Assembly (NCBI GenBank): GCA_963559135.1
Contig: CAUWJP010000033.1
Span: 1-29,943 of the forward strand
Origin: Sellimonas sp963559135
Lineage (GTDB): Bacteria; Bacillota; Clostridia; Lachnospirales; Lachnospiraceae
Direction of reading: 5' to 3'
Length of the DNA: 29,943 nt
The notes beneath the pieces were generated by a model. That model was not told the DNA's origin. It saw nothing but the letters and a program-made list of their open reading frames with translations, and made no database searches. Positions 16,850 to 25,311 of this stretch are shown here, piece by piece (position 1 is the first letter of the stretch; every line of letters begins with the position of its first letter). Made by a program: the position numbers and the translations under genes.

Positions 16850-18574
16850 TCACTCTTCTTTTTCGATCCCCAGATACGGAAGCACATCATCGAAAATCTC
16901 CCTCACCACCGGGGCCGCAATCGTTCCGCCATAATAGATTCCTTGCGGATCGTAGATGACGCACATCCCCAGAACCTGCGGATCTTCCGCAGGAGCAAAA
17001 CCGATAAATGAGGAAATATATTTATTCGCGCTTCTCGGAAGTGTCTGAGATGTCGCTGTTTTTCCACCGATACTGTATCCTTCAATATATGCATTTTTTC
17101 CAGATCCTTCCGATACAACACTCTCCAGAATCTTCTGCATGGTCTTGGATGTTTTCTCAGATACAATCCGTTTTCCCTGCTCATCAGGAAATGTCTTGAT
17201 CGTCTTTCCTGTTTCACTGTCCTGTACCGCCACTGCAAAGTGCGGCGTCACACGTTTTCCTCCGTTGATAAGTGAACTGACTGTCGTCGCCATCTGAACC
17301 GGCGTCACCTGAAACGACTGTCCAAAGGTCATGGTAGCAAGCTCTACTTCCCCGATATCTTCCAGGCGGTGCATTATGGTCCCTGCCTCTCCCGGAAGAT
17401 CCACGCCTGTTTTCTTCATCAGACCGAACTGTTCGAAATAATCACAAAACCGCTCTGCTCCCAGTCTGAGCCCAATCTCCATAAAAACCGGATTGCAGGA
17501 ATTCTGCACACCCTCCACGAATGTCTCTGTTCCGTGTCCTCCTACTTTATGGCACCGGATTCTTCTATCCTCAACAATCTTATATCCCGGGCAAACAAAC
17601 GTATCATCCAGATCTACCACCCCTTCTTCCAGGCAGGCACTAGAGGTGATGATCTTAAAAGTAGATCCGGGTTCATAGGTATCATTGATACATCCGTTTC
17701 TCCACATCTGATTCAGAAGTTCCTGCTTTTCTTTCTCCGAGGAAGCAGATGTACCTTCTGGCAGTTCAAACGGTTCGTTCAAATTAAATTCCGGCCAGTT
17801 AACCATTGCATAAATCTCCCCGTTCTGCGGATTCATCAGAATAACCGCTACCTTTTCCGCCTGTTTTTCCTCCATCACCTTCTGCGCCATCTGTTGCGCA
17901 TATTTCTGGATATTATAGTCAATGCTGATCTGAAGCGCATTCCCTGCCGACGGTTCAATCCGATCTTCCGCCACGCCTTCCAGCTCCACGCCTCTTGCAT
18001 CTGTGGTAGAAAGAATTTTCCCGTTTTCTCCTTTCAGATAATCTTCATATTTGACTTCCAGTCCGATAATTCCCTGATTATCTCCTCCGGTGAATCCAAG
18101 CACCTTGCTGGCCAATTCTTCATATGGATAGTACCGTTTAAAGTCTTCATCCACTTTAACGCCCGCCAGATTCATCTCCCGGATCTTATCTCCTGTTTCC
18201 TTTTCCACATTGGTCTTAATACGCTCCATAGAGGAAACTTTCTCTACCTTTTCCCGTACCTCATCTTCCTCCAGTTCCAGCGTACTGCTCAGCGCCCTGA
18301 CCACCGCATCCGGGTCTTCAATCTGGCTGTGGATCACGGAAACTGTACAGACAGTCTTATTGGTAGCCAGTACCTTTCCGTTTCTGTCTATAATTTCTCC
18401 CCTGGCCGCTTTGATCTCCCGCTCTCTCTCATGGAGATCTTCGGCCTTTTTCTGATAATATTCTGCATCAAAAATCATCAGATAACAGAGCCTTGCAATC
18501 AATCCCAGAATCATGACAGCGGAGGCAAGAAACACAATGAGTATCTTCTTTTTATTATAGGTTTTATTTTTCAT
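16850..18574 (-). CDS. spoVD: Class B penicillin-binding protein, SpoVD-like
   Basis: This monofunctional transpeptidase cross-links peptidoglycan and is probably the sporulation or septal partner of an FtsW/SpoVE enzyme. The 574-aa protein has one N-terminal membrane segment (about 9-31), a PBP dimer domain (FKRYYPYEELASKVLGFTGG), and the transpeptidase domain with EPGSTFK (Ser303, Lys306), NSCNPVF (SCN near 358) and GGKTATSQ near 503. The third motif reads K-T-A, where most relatives have K-T-G. It has no C-terminal PASTA domain, unlike Bacillus SpoVD. It is the second of two adjacent PBP genes, and its only ribosome site (GAGG, 7 bp before the ATG) lies in a terminator-like stem. The SpoVD name rests mainly on gene order. 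Confidence 0.85.
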   Translation of the reverse strand: MKNKTYNKKKILIVFLASAVMILGLIARLCYLMIFDAEYYQKKAEDLHEREREIKAARGEIIDRNGKVLATNKTVCTVSVIHSQIEDPDAVVRALSSTLELEEDEVREKVEKVSSMERIKTNVEKETGDKIREMNLAGVKVDEDFKRYYPYEELASKVLGFTGGDNQGIIGLEVKYEDYLKGENGKILSTTDARGVELEGVAEDRIEPSAGNALQISIDYNIQKYAQQMAQKVMEEKQAEKVAVILMNPQNGEIYAMVNWPEFNLNEPFELPEGTSASSEKEKQELLNQMWRNGCINDTYEPGSTFKIITSSACLEEGVVDLDDTFVCPGYKIVEDRRIRCHKVGGHGTETFVEGVQNSCNPVFMEIGLRLGAERFCDYFEQFGLMKKTGVDLPGEAGTIMHRLEDIGEVELATMTFGQSFQVTPVQMATTVSSLINGGKRVTPHFAVAVQDSETGKTIKTFPDEQGKRIVSEKTSKTMQKILESVVSEGSGKNAYIEGYSIGGKTATSQTLPRSANKYISSFIGFAPAEDPQVLGMCVIYDPQGIYYGGTIAAPVVREIFDDVLPYLGIEKEE

Positions 18575-18627
18575 AAAAAAACCTCACAGAAGTGATTGAT
18601 ATAACTTATTAATCCTTCTGCGAGGTT
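18574..18627 (-). terminator. Terminator-like hairpin covering the ribosome site of the second PBP gene
   Basis: On the minus strand AACCTCGCAGAAG pairs with CTTCTGTGAGGTT (13 bp, one G-U) around a 22-base loop. A run of seven T follows and runs straight into the ATG of the downstream gene. The GAGG that must serve as the ribosome site lies within the 3' arm. The hairpin can thus lower both transcription and translation of the spoVD-like gene. Confidence 0.75.
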
Positions 18628-18634
18628 ATTCTTT

Positions 18635-20491
18635 TTATTCTGATTTTGTAATATTCAGATATGGAAACGCTTCTCTCATGATGTCTGCCGCCAGCCCGGT
18701 TGCAAGATAACTTGCTGCCTGCTGTGCAAGATTCGGTTCATCCACAATCACGTAGATCATGACTTCCGGATTTTCCTGCGGGGCATAGCCAATAAAAGAG
18801 TTAAGGTTTTTTCCTTCACTTCTTGGCAGCTTCTCTGCTGTTCCCGTCTTTCCACCGATCGCATAGCCTTCTACCTGAGCTGATGTTCCGCTTCCTTCTT
18901 CAACAACTCCATACATGTAATCTTTCAGAATGTCGCATGTCTCCTGAGAAACGGTTTTCCTTGCCAGTACCGGAGTCTTTGTCTCTACCACATCTCCTTC
19001 CGCATTGCGGATCTCTTTTACAAGATACGGTTCATAATAATTTCCGCCATTGATCAAGGAACAAAATCCGGCCGCGAGCTGGGTCATTGTCACATTAAAG
19101 TTCTGTCCGAAGGAGTTGGTTCCAAGATCAATCGGCTGCATGTTGTCAGCTGAATAGAGAAGATTGGATGTATCTCCCTCTCCCGGAAGATCAATCCCGG
19201 TATATTCTCCAAATCCAAACAGATGCTGGTATCTGCAGAAATCCTCCGCTCCAAGCACCTCCGCAATCTGCATCATGCCAACATTACAGGAATTTTCCAG
19301 TACCTGCTTTAACGTCTCTGTTCCGTGTCCATCTGTCGCAATACAGGAAACCGGATTTGCAACTCCTTCGTAGGAATACGATCCGGTGCAGACGTATGTC
19401 TCATTTCCCGTCAGCTTTCCGGTCTCAAATCCTGCTGCCATCGTAAACGGCTTCATCGTAGATCCCGGCTCAAATGTATCACTGACACAGAAATTTCTCC
19501 AGAGCGCATTGAGTGTATCCAGCCGCTCTTCATCCGTCATTGCATCCTGCTCCTCTGTAGTGTAGTACTCTGACAGATCTCTCGGATTATTCAGATCAAA
19601 ATTCGGATAGCTTGCCTCCGCTAAAATAGCTCCCGTATTTGGATCCATGATCATCACTGCCGTATTTTTCGTTCCTTCACCTTCGTGGTCATTGTCCCTT
19701 AGCCGTTCATTCAACGCAAGAATATGTTTCTCCACGATCGCCTGTAGGTTGGCATCGATCGTTGTAACAATCGAGTTACCGTCCGTCGCGCTCTGTATCA
19801 CATTTTCCGAACTCGATCCCGATGAGAGGTAGCCTGTCCTCTTTCCGTCTGTTCCATTTAATTCACTATTATAATAAGCTTCCAGTCCGATTGTTCCGAC
19901 ATTTCCAGATGAAGTAAAGCCGATCACATCGCTTGCCATCGTTCCATACGGATAATTTCTTACATAAGAGTCTTCCAGCGTCACGCACACAATATTGGCA
20001 TCCTTATCCATTTGACTCTGAAAGTCTCTTCCTGTCTCATAGTCCACATTGGTTTTCAATATGACATATCTGTTATCTGACTGTTCCTGCAGGATCTCCC
20101 ATAGTTCCGGCTCATCCAGTCCAAACGTGCTTACAAGCGCTTCCACTGTGGCGTTGATCCGTTTATTCTGATAAGATGACTTCGTCTCAAGAAGGCCTGC
20201 CACATCCAGAATCACATTGTAGGAGCGTTCACTTGTCGCAAGAACCGTGCCGTTAGTATCCAGAATATCTCCCCGCTTAAACGGGATTGTCTGGCTTCCA
20301 CTCCGCATCTGACTCATTATCTGTTTCTCATATTCGTCCCCTTTTGTGACATTCAGAAATGCTGCTCTGCCCGCTAAAAAAACAAAAGCCAGTACGATTG
20401 CCGTAAACACTCCTACCAGCTTTATTTGCATTTTTTTTGGAAATTTTTTTTGAAAATGTCGAAATTCATTTCGTTTTTTTCTTTTTGCCAT
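18635..20491 (-). CDS. ftsI: Class B penicillin-binding protein, FtsI/PBP2B-like
   Basis: This septal transpeptidase, partner of FtsW in division, is 618 aa. It has a basic cytoplasmic tail with a membrane segment about 25-46, a dimer domain (VRNYPYGTMASDVIGFTSSG) and a transpeptidase domain with EPGSTMKPF (Ser about 344), NSCNVGM (about 400) and GGKTGTAEKLPR (about 546). No PASTA domains are present. AAGGGG precedes the ATG at 20491, 24 bp after the ftsL-like gene. The position right after rsmH-ftsL is the standard place for the division PBP. Confidence 0.9.
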   Translation of the reverse strand: MAKRKKRNEFRHFQKKFPKKMQIKLVGVFTAIVLAFVFLAGRAAFLNVTKGDEYEKQIMSQMRSGSQTIPFKRGDILDTNGTVLATSERSYNVILDVAGLLETKSSYQNKRINATVEALVSTFGLDEPELWEILQEQSDNRYVILKTNVDYETGRDFQSQMDKDANIVCVTLEDSYVRNYPYGTMASDVIGFTSSGNVGTIGLEAYYNSELNGTDGKRTGYLSSGSSSENVIQSATDGNSIVTTIDANLQAIVEKHILALNERLRDNDHEGEGTKNTAVMIMDPNTGAILAEASYPNFDLNNPRDLSEYYTTEEQDAMTDEERLDTLNALWRNFCVSDTFEPGSTMKPFTMAAGFETGKLTGNETYVCTGSYSYEGVANPVSCIATDGHGTETLKQVLENSCNVGMMQIAEVLGAEDFCRYQHLFGFGEYTGIDLPGEGDTSNLLYSADNMQPIDLGTNSFGQNFNVTMTQLAAGFCSLINGGNYYEPYLVKEIRNAEGDVVETKTPVLARKTVSQETCDILKDYMYGVVEEGSGTSAQVEGYAIGGKTGTAEKLPRSEGKNLNSFIGYAPQENPEVMIYVIVDEPNLAQQAASYLATGLAADIMREAFPYLNITKSE

Positions 20492-20515
20492 GTAATTCCC
20501 CTTGTCAATATGCTG

Positions 20516-21010
20516 TTACTTATCCGATGCTTCCCCGTCCTCCGGAATACTTTCATACTGTCTGATTTCATGATTTCCCGCGCTCTGGTATTCCACGATC
20601 TGAGAAGAATCTGCATAGACCATACCAAGCTCTTCTGCTCTTTCCCGGATCTCCTCCAGATTGACCGAGTTGGCAATATAATTGTATTCTGATGTATTTT
20701 TTTCTTTTAGGCTACTAATTTCCGTGCGCAGACTTTCAATTTTTCTTGTCTGCTTGTCCAGATCTGCCTGAACTCCCAGGTAGTGAAAGCAGACAAATAA
20801 TGCCGCTGCCACTGCTCCGGCCAGAAACGTCACATATCCAAAGCCAAGCTTCATCGCCCTGCGCTGATTCTTCCTCGTCTGCGGGCTCACCGATTTTCCT
20901 TCTATTTCATATTCATCCGTATTTTCGTCTGTCCGCGTCTGTCTGAGACGTACAAGATTATCATACATGTAAGTATCATCCTGTGGTTTTCTTTTCTTTC
21001 CTGCTGCCAT
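20516..21010 (-). CDS. ftsL: FtsL-like septum protein
   Basis: This small bitopic protein (164 aa from the chosen start) has a charged cytoplasmic region of about 55 residues, one membrane segment (FGYVTFLAGAVAAALFVCFH) and an external heptad-like coiled coil (VQADLDKQTRKIESLRTEIS), then VNLEEIRERAEELGM, the usual FtsL/FtsB ending. It stabilises the FtsQ-PBP complex at the septum. The ATG at 21010 follows AAGAGG; an upstream in-frame ATG at 21058 overlaps the rsmH stop but has no ribosome site. FtsL sequences drift strongly, so the name rests on topology and position between rsmH and the PBP gene. Confidence 0.8.
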   Translation of the reverse strand: MAAGKKRKPQDDTYMYDNLVRLRQTRTDENTDEYEIEGKSVSPQTRKNQRRAMKLGFGYVTFLAGAVAAALFVCFHYLGVQADLDKQTRKIESLRTEISSLKEKNTSEYNYIANSVNLEEIRERAEELGMVYADSSQIVEYQSAGNHEIRQYESIPEDGEASDK

Positions 21011-21057
21011 ACACGTTACCTCTTTCTGTGTCTGGTGTTCCCGTATTCTATCCCGCA

Positions 21058-21993
21058 TCAGATATGTTCAAAAATACGGAGTTTCGCACTTTTTGATCTG
21101 CTGTTTTCCTCAGTTTCAGTTTCCCCCGGAAGGATTGGTTTTCGGGTGATCACCTTTCCTTTTGACTTCTTCCCGCATACACATACAGGGAAATGACTCG
21201 GACACGTACATGGATTTTCATTCCTCCGGAATGCTTCCTTTACGATCCGGTCTTCCAGTGAATGGAAGGTAATAATACAGATCCTTCCGCCTGAATTTAG
21301 TAAGTCAATCATCTCATCCAAAGATTCCTTTAAAACAGTCAGTTCCTGATTCAGCTCAATCCGGATCGCCTGAAACGTCCTCTTGGCCGGATGTCCTGAC
21401 ATTTTCTGGAACTTCATTGGGATTGATGCTTTTATAATCTCTGTAAGTTCACCAGTGGTTGTAATAGGACCTTTTCCCCTTTCCCGGACAATATGCTTTG
21501 CAATATTCTTCGCAAACTTATCTTCGCCATAGTCCCGGATAATCCGAAAAAGGTCCATCTCACTGTATCCATTGACAATATCGGCAGCTGTCTTTGTCTG
21601 CCTCGTATCCATCCGCATATCAAGCGGCGCATCTTTCGTGTATGAGAATCCACGCTCTGCCGTATCCAGTTGGTAGGACGATACGCCCAGATCGAGGACA
21701 ATCCCATCCACCTTGTCAATGCCTAATTCCCGGAGCCGCAGCTTCATATCACAATAGTTGCTCCTTACTATTGTAACCTTCTCCCCGAAACTGCGGAGCC
21801 TGATCCCAGCCGCTTCAATCGCGGCGGCATCCTGGTCTATTCCGATAAAACTCCCCTTGTCATTTAACTGCTTACATACTTCAAAAGCATGTCCGCCTCC
21901 ACCAAGCGTTCCATCTACGTAAATGCCGTCTGGCTTGATGTTCAGACCATTTACGACCTCTTCTAACAATACTGATTTGTGTTCAAATGCCAT
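21058..21993 (-). CDS. rsmH: 16S rRNA m4C1402 methyltransferase RsmH
   Basis: RsmH (MraW) methylates N4 of C1402 in 16S rRNA using S-adenosylmethionine. The 311-aa protein begins MAFEHKSVLLEEVV and has the SAM loop VDGTLGGGGHAFEVC, IGIDQDAAAI, DGIVLDLGVSSYQLD, GFSYTKDAPLDMRMD and HSLEDRIVKEAF, all standard. The ATG at 21993 is chosen for GGAGGAGG 5 bp upstream. It is 24 bp after mraZ. Confidence 0.97.
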   Translation of the reverse strand: MAFEHKSVLLEEVVNGLNIKPDGIYVDGTLGGGGHAFEVCKQLNDKGSFIGIDQDAAAIEAAGIRLRSFGEKVTIVRSNYCDMKLRLRELGIDKVDGIVLDLGVSSYQLDTAERGFSYTKDAPLDMRMDTRQTKTAADIVNGYSEMDLFRIIRDYGEDKFAKNIAKHIVRERGKGPITTTGELTEIIKASIPMKFQKMSGHPAKRTFQAIRIELNQELTVLKESLDEMIDLLNSGGRICIITFHSLEDRIVKEAFRRNENPCTCPSHFPVCVCGKKSKGKVITRKPILPGETETEENSRSKSAKLRIFEHI

Positions 21994-22017
21994 GGTTTCC
22001 TCCTCCATCATATGATC

Positions 22018-22455
22018 TTAAATACTAAGGCCCAGATCTTCCATGTCACTTGCGATATCATCGATATCCGCTTCCACTTCTTCACTATGTGCATCCCAGG
22101 CTTTTTTGTCCCAGATCTCAATCTTGTCAAGGACACCAGCCAGAACTACTTCCTTTTCCAGTCCGGCATATGCTCTCAGGGCAGAAGAGATAAGTACTCG
22201 ACCTTGCTTGTCAAGTTCACCATCAACAGCGCTTCCAAGAAAGAAACGTTTGAAGTCTCTGGCTTTTTTGTTTGTAAGTGGTAACTCCCGGAGTTTTTCC
22301 TCAAAGGCACTCCATTCGTTGTCCGGATACACAAATAAACAGCCGTCCATTCCCTTTGTTATCACGAAATGTTCTCCCAGACTTTCGCGAAACTTGGAAG
22401 GGATGATCAGGCGGCCTTTTGCATCAATGCTATGATTGAATTCTCCGTTCAACAT
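22018..22455 (-). CDS. mraZ: Transcriptional regulator MraZ
   Basis: MraZ is a ring-forming DNA-binding protein of the AbrB-like fold that controls its own dcw operon. The 145-aa protein has the two expected half-domains, FNHSIDAKGRLIIPSKFRE (near residue 5) and DGELDKQGRVLISSALR (near 75). The ATG at 22455 has AAGGTGAT upstream; a longer open frame to 22548 runs through the operator repeats and is not coding. It is the first gene of the cluster, and its operator lies directly upstream. Confidence 0.95.
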   Translation of the reverse strand: MLNGEFNHSIDAKGRLIIPSKFRESLGEHFVITKGMDGCLFVYPDNEWSAFEEKLRELPLTNKKARDFKRFFLGSAVDGELDKQGRVLISSALRAYAGLEKEVVLAGVLDKIEIWDKKAWDAHSEEVEADIDDIASDMEDLGLSI

Positions 22456-22490
22456 GAAATCACCTTCTTCCAAAATGGGGATATGTTCCA

Positions 22491-22544
22491 CCATTTTGTA
22501 CCACTTTGCTCCACTTTCTACCACTTGAAACCATTGTAAACCAC
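22491..22544 (-). promoter_or_regulatory. MraZ operator: 10-bp tandem repeats
   Basis: The minus strand carries the unit (A/C)A(A/G)TGG at an exact 10-bp period; on the plus strand CCA starts at 22491, 22501, 22511, 22521, 22531 and 22541. Four of the six units have the full CCAC. One-turn spacing of TGG boxes is the known MraZ recognition pattern, so protomers of the ring would bind the same DNA face. The array covers the -10 element and the likely transcription start, consistent with repression. Confidence 0.85.
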
Positions 22545-22561
22545 ACACCCTCCTTTTTCAA
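22533..22561 (-). promoter_or_regulatory. Sigma-A promoter of the dcw cluster
   Basis: TTGAAA and TACAAT are 17 bp apart on the minus strand, each one base from the housekeeping consensus. The -10 lies inside the MraZ repeat array, 78 bp before the mraZ start. Confidence 0.85.
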
Positions 22562-22682
22562 GTGTTTTTTCCAAAAATCATTCTTAATAATTTCTTACAG
22601 AATCCTGCAGTCACGCGGCTTTTTTCGTCTTTCAAAGGCACCGCCTGAAGCCTTTTTGAGCACGTGTATCCTGCGAAACATC

Positions 22683-22719
22683 TTTATTTAACAGGGAAGG
22701 AAGTTTCCCGTTAAATAAA
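22683..22719. repeat. Inverted repeat in the mraZ upstream gap
   Basis: TTTATTTAACAGGGAA faces TTCCCGTTAAATAAA across a 6-base spacer, complementary except for one bulged base. It abuts the T-run of the adjacent terminator but has no T-run of its own. The 317-bp gap 22456-22772 holds this, the MraZ promoter and operator, and the terminator; between 22562 and 22682 I see only a short GC-rich hairpin (AAAGGC/GCCTTT) and no gene. Confidence 0.6.
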
Positions 22720-22747
22720 AAAAAACAGTATAGCAAAACCATACTGT
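22717..22747 (-). terminator. Intrinsic terminator after the small membrane protein gene
   Basis: On the minus strand ACAGTAT and ATACTGT pair around a short loop and are followed by nine T residues. It ends the transcript of the 83-aa gene and insulates the mraZ promoter. Confidence 0.85.
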
Positions 22748-22772
22748 CTTCTCATATCATGTTCACATTATT

Positions 22773-23024
22773 TTATTCTGTTTCTTCTGTGCTACTCAGT
22801 CCATTAAGATATTCCTCAAATGCGGAATAATCAACCGTCACACTCGCTCTCGGTCTGCTCTCTTCGACCTTCTGATATCCGGAAAATCCGATCCAGACAA
22901 TAATCAGAGCAATGATCGCCACCACCAGAGCCACCTTCAGACGGAACAGAAGCTTTTTCTTTTTCTCTTCTTTTTTTCTTTTTTCCCTGTTATTTTTATA
23001 AGAATCTGCTTTTGTCAGGCTCAT
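22773..23024 (-). CDS. Small single-pass membrane protein, unknown function
   Basis: This 83-aa protein has a very basic N-terminus (SYKNNREKRKKEEKKKK), one membrane segment (LFRLKVALVVAIIALIIVWI) and a short acidic external tail ending STEETE. The layout resembles FtsL/DivIC-type or other bitopic proteins, but there is no coiled coil, and I do not recognise the family. The ATG at 23024 has AAAGGAG upstream; the frame is open further to 23069 without a better ribosome site. It has its own promoter and terminator, so it is probably a single-gene unit. Confidence 0.7.
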   Translation of the reverse strand: MSLTKADSYKNNREKRKKEEKKKKLLFRLKVALVVAIIALIIVWIGFSGYQKVEESRPRASVTVDYSAFEEYLNGLSSTEETE

Positions 23025-23057
23025 ATTCGTTACTCCTTTTGCACTCAACTGGTATAC

Positions 23058-23086
23058 ATGATAACACATTCATCGTACAAATACAA
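23058..23086 (-). promoter_or_regulatory. Sigma-A promoter of the small membrane protein gene
   Basis: TTGTAT and TATCAT lie 17 bp apart on the minus strand, 33 bp upstream of the start codon. Confidence 0.55.
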
Positions 23087-23130
23087 GTTTTGAATCCTGA
23101 TTTCACATTTCTTACACAATCCGCTACGTC

Positions 23131-23970
23131 CTATACTGCGATGATCACACCACCATCATTTGCATACATGCTACTGACTCCTCTTGTATCCAGCACAATA
23201 ATCTCTTTGACCGTGATTTTCTTCTGAATCATTTCCTTTACCATTTCTGCCCGCAGCGGACAGTTGCAATGGGAAATGGCAAGTGTCTTTTCCTCCGGGT
23301 GGACAATCTCCTCTGCCACACGGTCCACCATTTTAGTAAGCGCCTTATTGACTCCTCTGGCCTGCCCATGCTGGATAATCACGCCCTGCTTTGTCGCTCC
23401 CATGACCGGCTTAATATTCAGCACCGTTGCCGCCAGCGCCTTCAATCCGGTAAGTCTGCCGTTTTTCCTGAGGGTTTCCAGTGATTCCAGAACAAAATAC
23501 GTATTCTGTCCATCGATGTATGTCTCTACCGCATCAATGACTTCCTGAAACGTCATTCCCTGCGCTTCACATTCCATAATCTTCTTTGTAATTAGCGTTT
23601 CTCCTACCGATGCAGACCGTGAGTTAAATACATAGATGTCTTTTTCGCCATATTCCTCCAGAAACAGATTTTTCCCAAGGACGGCACTGTTGTAAGAACC
23701 GCTCAGTTCTGCGGAAAGTGTCACCACATAAACCCGTTCTGCTTCCCCTTGAAATGCATTCATATAGGACTCCGGAGACGGACAGGATGATTTCGGACAT
23801 TCGCTGCATCTGGCCACTCTCTCCAGAAAGTCTGCTTGATCAAACGTCTCATCATCGACAACCAGATGTCCTCCCACATTCAATGTCAGTGGAGCCGTAA
23901 AAATTTTATCTGAATTCTTCATCTCAGGCGTCAGTTCTCCACAACTGTCTACGATCACTTTATAACTCAT
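23131..23970 (-). CDS. DegV family fatty-acid-binding protein
   Basis: DegV proteins bind a fatty acid and, as FakB subunits, present it to the kinase FakA. The 279-aa protein has the family pattern: MSYKVIVDSCGELTPEM, CPSPESYMNAF, VVTLSAELSGSYNSAV, VFNSRSASVGETLI, RKNGRLTGLKALAA and a C-terminal GGVIIAV. Whether this copy is a true FakB or another DegV cannot be told here. The start follows AGGAGG. A perfect 14-bp palindrome overlaps the leader just upstream. It stands alone between the small membrane protein and the second FtsW-like gene. Confidence 0.9.
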   Translation of the reverse strand: MSYKVIVDSCGELTPEMKNSDKIFTAPLTLNVGGHLVVDDETFDQADFLERVARCSECPKSSCPSPESYMNAFQGEAERVYVVTLSAELSGSYNSAVLGKNLFLEEYGEKDIYVFNSRSASVGETLITKKIMECEAQGMTFQEVIDAVETYIDGQNTYFVLESLETLRKNGRLTGLKALAATVLNIKPVMGATKQGVIIQHGQARGVNKALTKMVDRVAEEIVHPEEKTLAISHCNCPLRAEMVKEMIQKKITVKEIIVLDTRGVSSMYANDGGVIIAV

Positions 23971-23984
23971 TTCTATTCCTCCTG

Positions 23985-23998
23985 CATACCATGGTATG
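23985..23998 (-). promoter_or_regulatory. Palindrome in the degV leader
   Basis: CATACCATGGTATG is a perfect 14-bp palindrome just upstream of the ribosome site. The half-site GGTATGAT recurs at 24041-24048 on the minus strand, where it forms an extended -10 (TGG-TATGAT). This spacing suggests an operator for a dimeric repressor, but no regulator can be named. Confidence 0.45.
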
Positions 23999-24076
23999 AT
24001 TTTTGCATCTATAATATGTAGTTTTCAATACTACTTCGTTTATCATACCACAAACCTACAGGAAAGAAAAGGCATT

Positions 24077-25264
24077 TTAGCTTCGTATTTTAATTTTTCC
24101 GGATACATTCAGAACTATTCCCATCTCAATCATTAAAAACAGCGCCGATGTTCCCCCGTAACTGATAAACGGAAGTGTAATACCTGTCGTCGGAATCACA
24201 TTCAAAACTACAGCGACATTCAAAATGACCTGAATCGCGATATGTGCAAACACCCCTGTTACGATGAGGGATCCGTAAAGATCCGGTGCATTCTGCGCAA
24301 TGAACATCAATCGATAGAGAAGCATACCAAACAGCACCAGCACAACAATCAGTCCGAAAATCCCCAGTTCTTCACAAATAATCGAAAGAATCATATCATT
24401 CTGTGGTTCTGGGATAACCATCTTCTGTGCGCTGTTTCCAAGCCCTTTTCCGAAAAATCCTCCGCTTCCGATTGCCAGAAGACCCTGCATTGTCTGGAAG
24501 GCTCCGCTTTGGGCATACTTTTCCGGATCTACCCAGGAAAGGATTCTCTGAAGCCGGAAATTCCCGCTGGATTCCAGAAGTCTTCCAAGAATCTGCCCCG
24601 CAATCAGCCCTCCGATCACAATCGCAAAAAATGCAATCGCAATTTTCTTCGTTCTCGGATAGGTCACAAAAAAGATGACCGCCGCAATTCCAAATACGAT
24701 GATCGCAGTACTCAGGTTCTCAGTCAGAAAAAATACACCTGCTGCTGCCAGTCCTCCATAGAAGAAAATCCGAAGTGCCCCTTTTTTCGTATAGGCCTCT
24801 TTTCCAAGAGAACAGATAACAAAAGGGATAAACAGAATCACTGCAATCTTTGTCACCTCAGACGGCTGCAGCTGTTGCCTGAAAGGAAGCTGAATCCATC
24901 TTCTGGCTCCGTTTGCCTCGATTCCAAGTGGTGTCTGAACCAGTGCCATCAAAATAAAGGAAATCACATATAGTATCTTTGCATATCTTGCGTAAATGTG
25001 ATAATCAATCTTTGTCACCACGTACATCACGACAAGACCCAGCACACTGATTATCAACTGGCGTCTAAAATAGTAAGTACCGTCCCCTTCGTAATCAATC
25101 TGCGCCGAGTAATAGCTTGTACTATAAAGCATAATTAGTCCAAAGCAGAGAAGAAAAATCAGTACAGCCACAAGCCCGTAGTCAAAGTAGGAATATTCTA
25201 CCTTTCCTGCCATTTTTTTCTGACGTATCATTCGTTTTCTTTTTAGTCTTTGACGTTGATCCAT
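24077..25264 (-). CDS. Second FtsW/RodA-type SEDS glycosyltransferase
   Basis: This second SEDS peptidoglycan polymerase (395 aa) is clearly paralogous to the dcw FtsW. It has the basic N-terminus MDQRQRLKRKRMIRQKK, about ten membrane segments, GARRWIQLPFRQQLQPSEVT, QKMVIPEPQNDMILSIICEE and TGITLPFISYGGTSALF. It could be RodA (elongation) or SpoVE (cortex); the sequence does not separate them, and no mreBCD or PBP2 gene adjoins it. The ATG at 25264 has GGAG upstream and a sigma-A-type promoter. It is divergent from the coat operon cotJ. Confidence 0.85.
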   Translation of the reverse strand: MDQRQRLKRKRMIRQKKMAGKVEYSYFDYGLVAVLIFLLCFGLIMLYSTSYYSAQIDYEGDGTYYFRRQLIISVLGLVVMYVVTKIDYHIYARYAKILYVISFILMALVQTPLGIEANGARRWIQLPFRQQLQPSEVTKIAVILFIPFVICSLGKEAYTKKGALRIFFYGGLAAAGVFFLTENLSTAIIVFGIAAVIFFVTYPRTKKIAIAFFAIVIGGLIAGQILGRLLESSGNFRLQRILSWVDPEKYAQSGAFQTMQGLLAIGSGGFFGKGLGNSAQKMVIPEPQNDMILSIICEELGIFGLIVVLVLFGMLLYRLMFIAQNAPDLYGSLIVTGVFAHIAIQVILNVAVVLNVIPTTGITLPFISYGGTSALFLMIEMGIVLNVSGKIKIRS

Positions 25265-25311
25265 TGAAATTCACTCCATATTTTTCATTTATACTGCCCC
25301 GATGATTTCTT

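Noticed and set aside
22683..22719. Inverted repeat as an intrinsic terminator
   Set aside because: No T-run follows the stem on either strand; the true terminator is the adjacent hairpin at 22717-22747.
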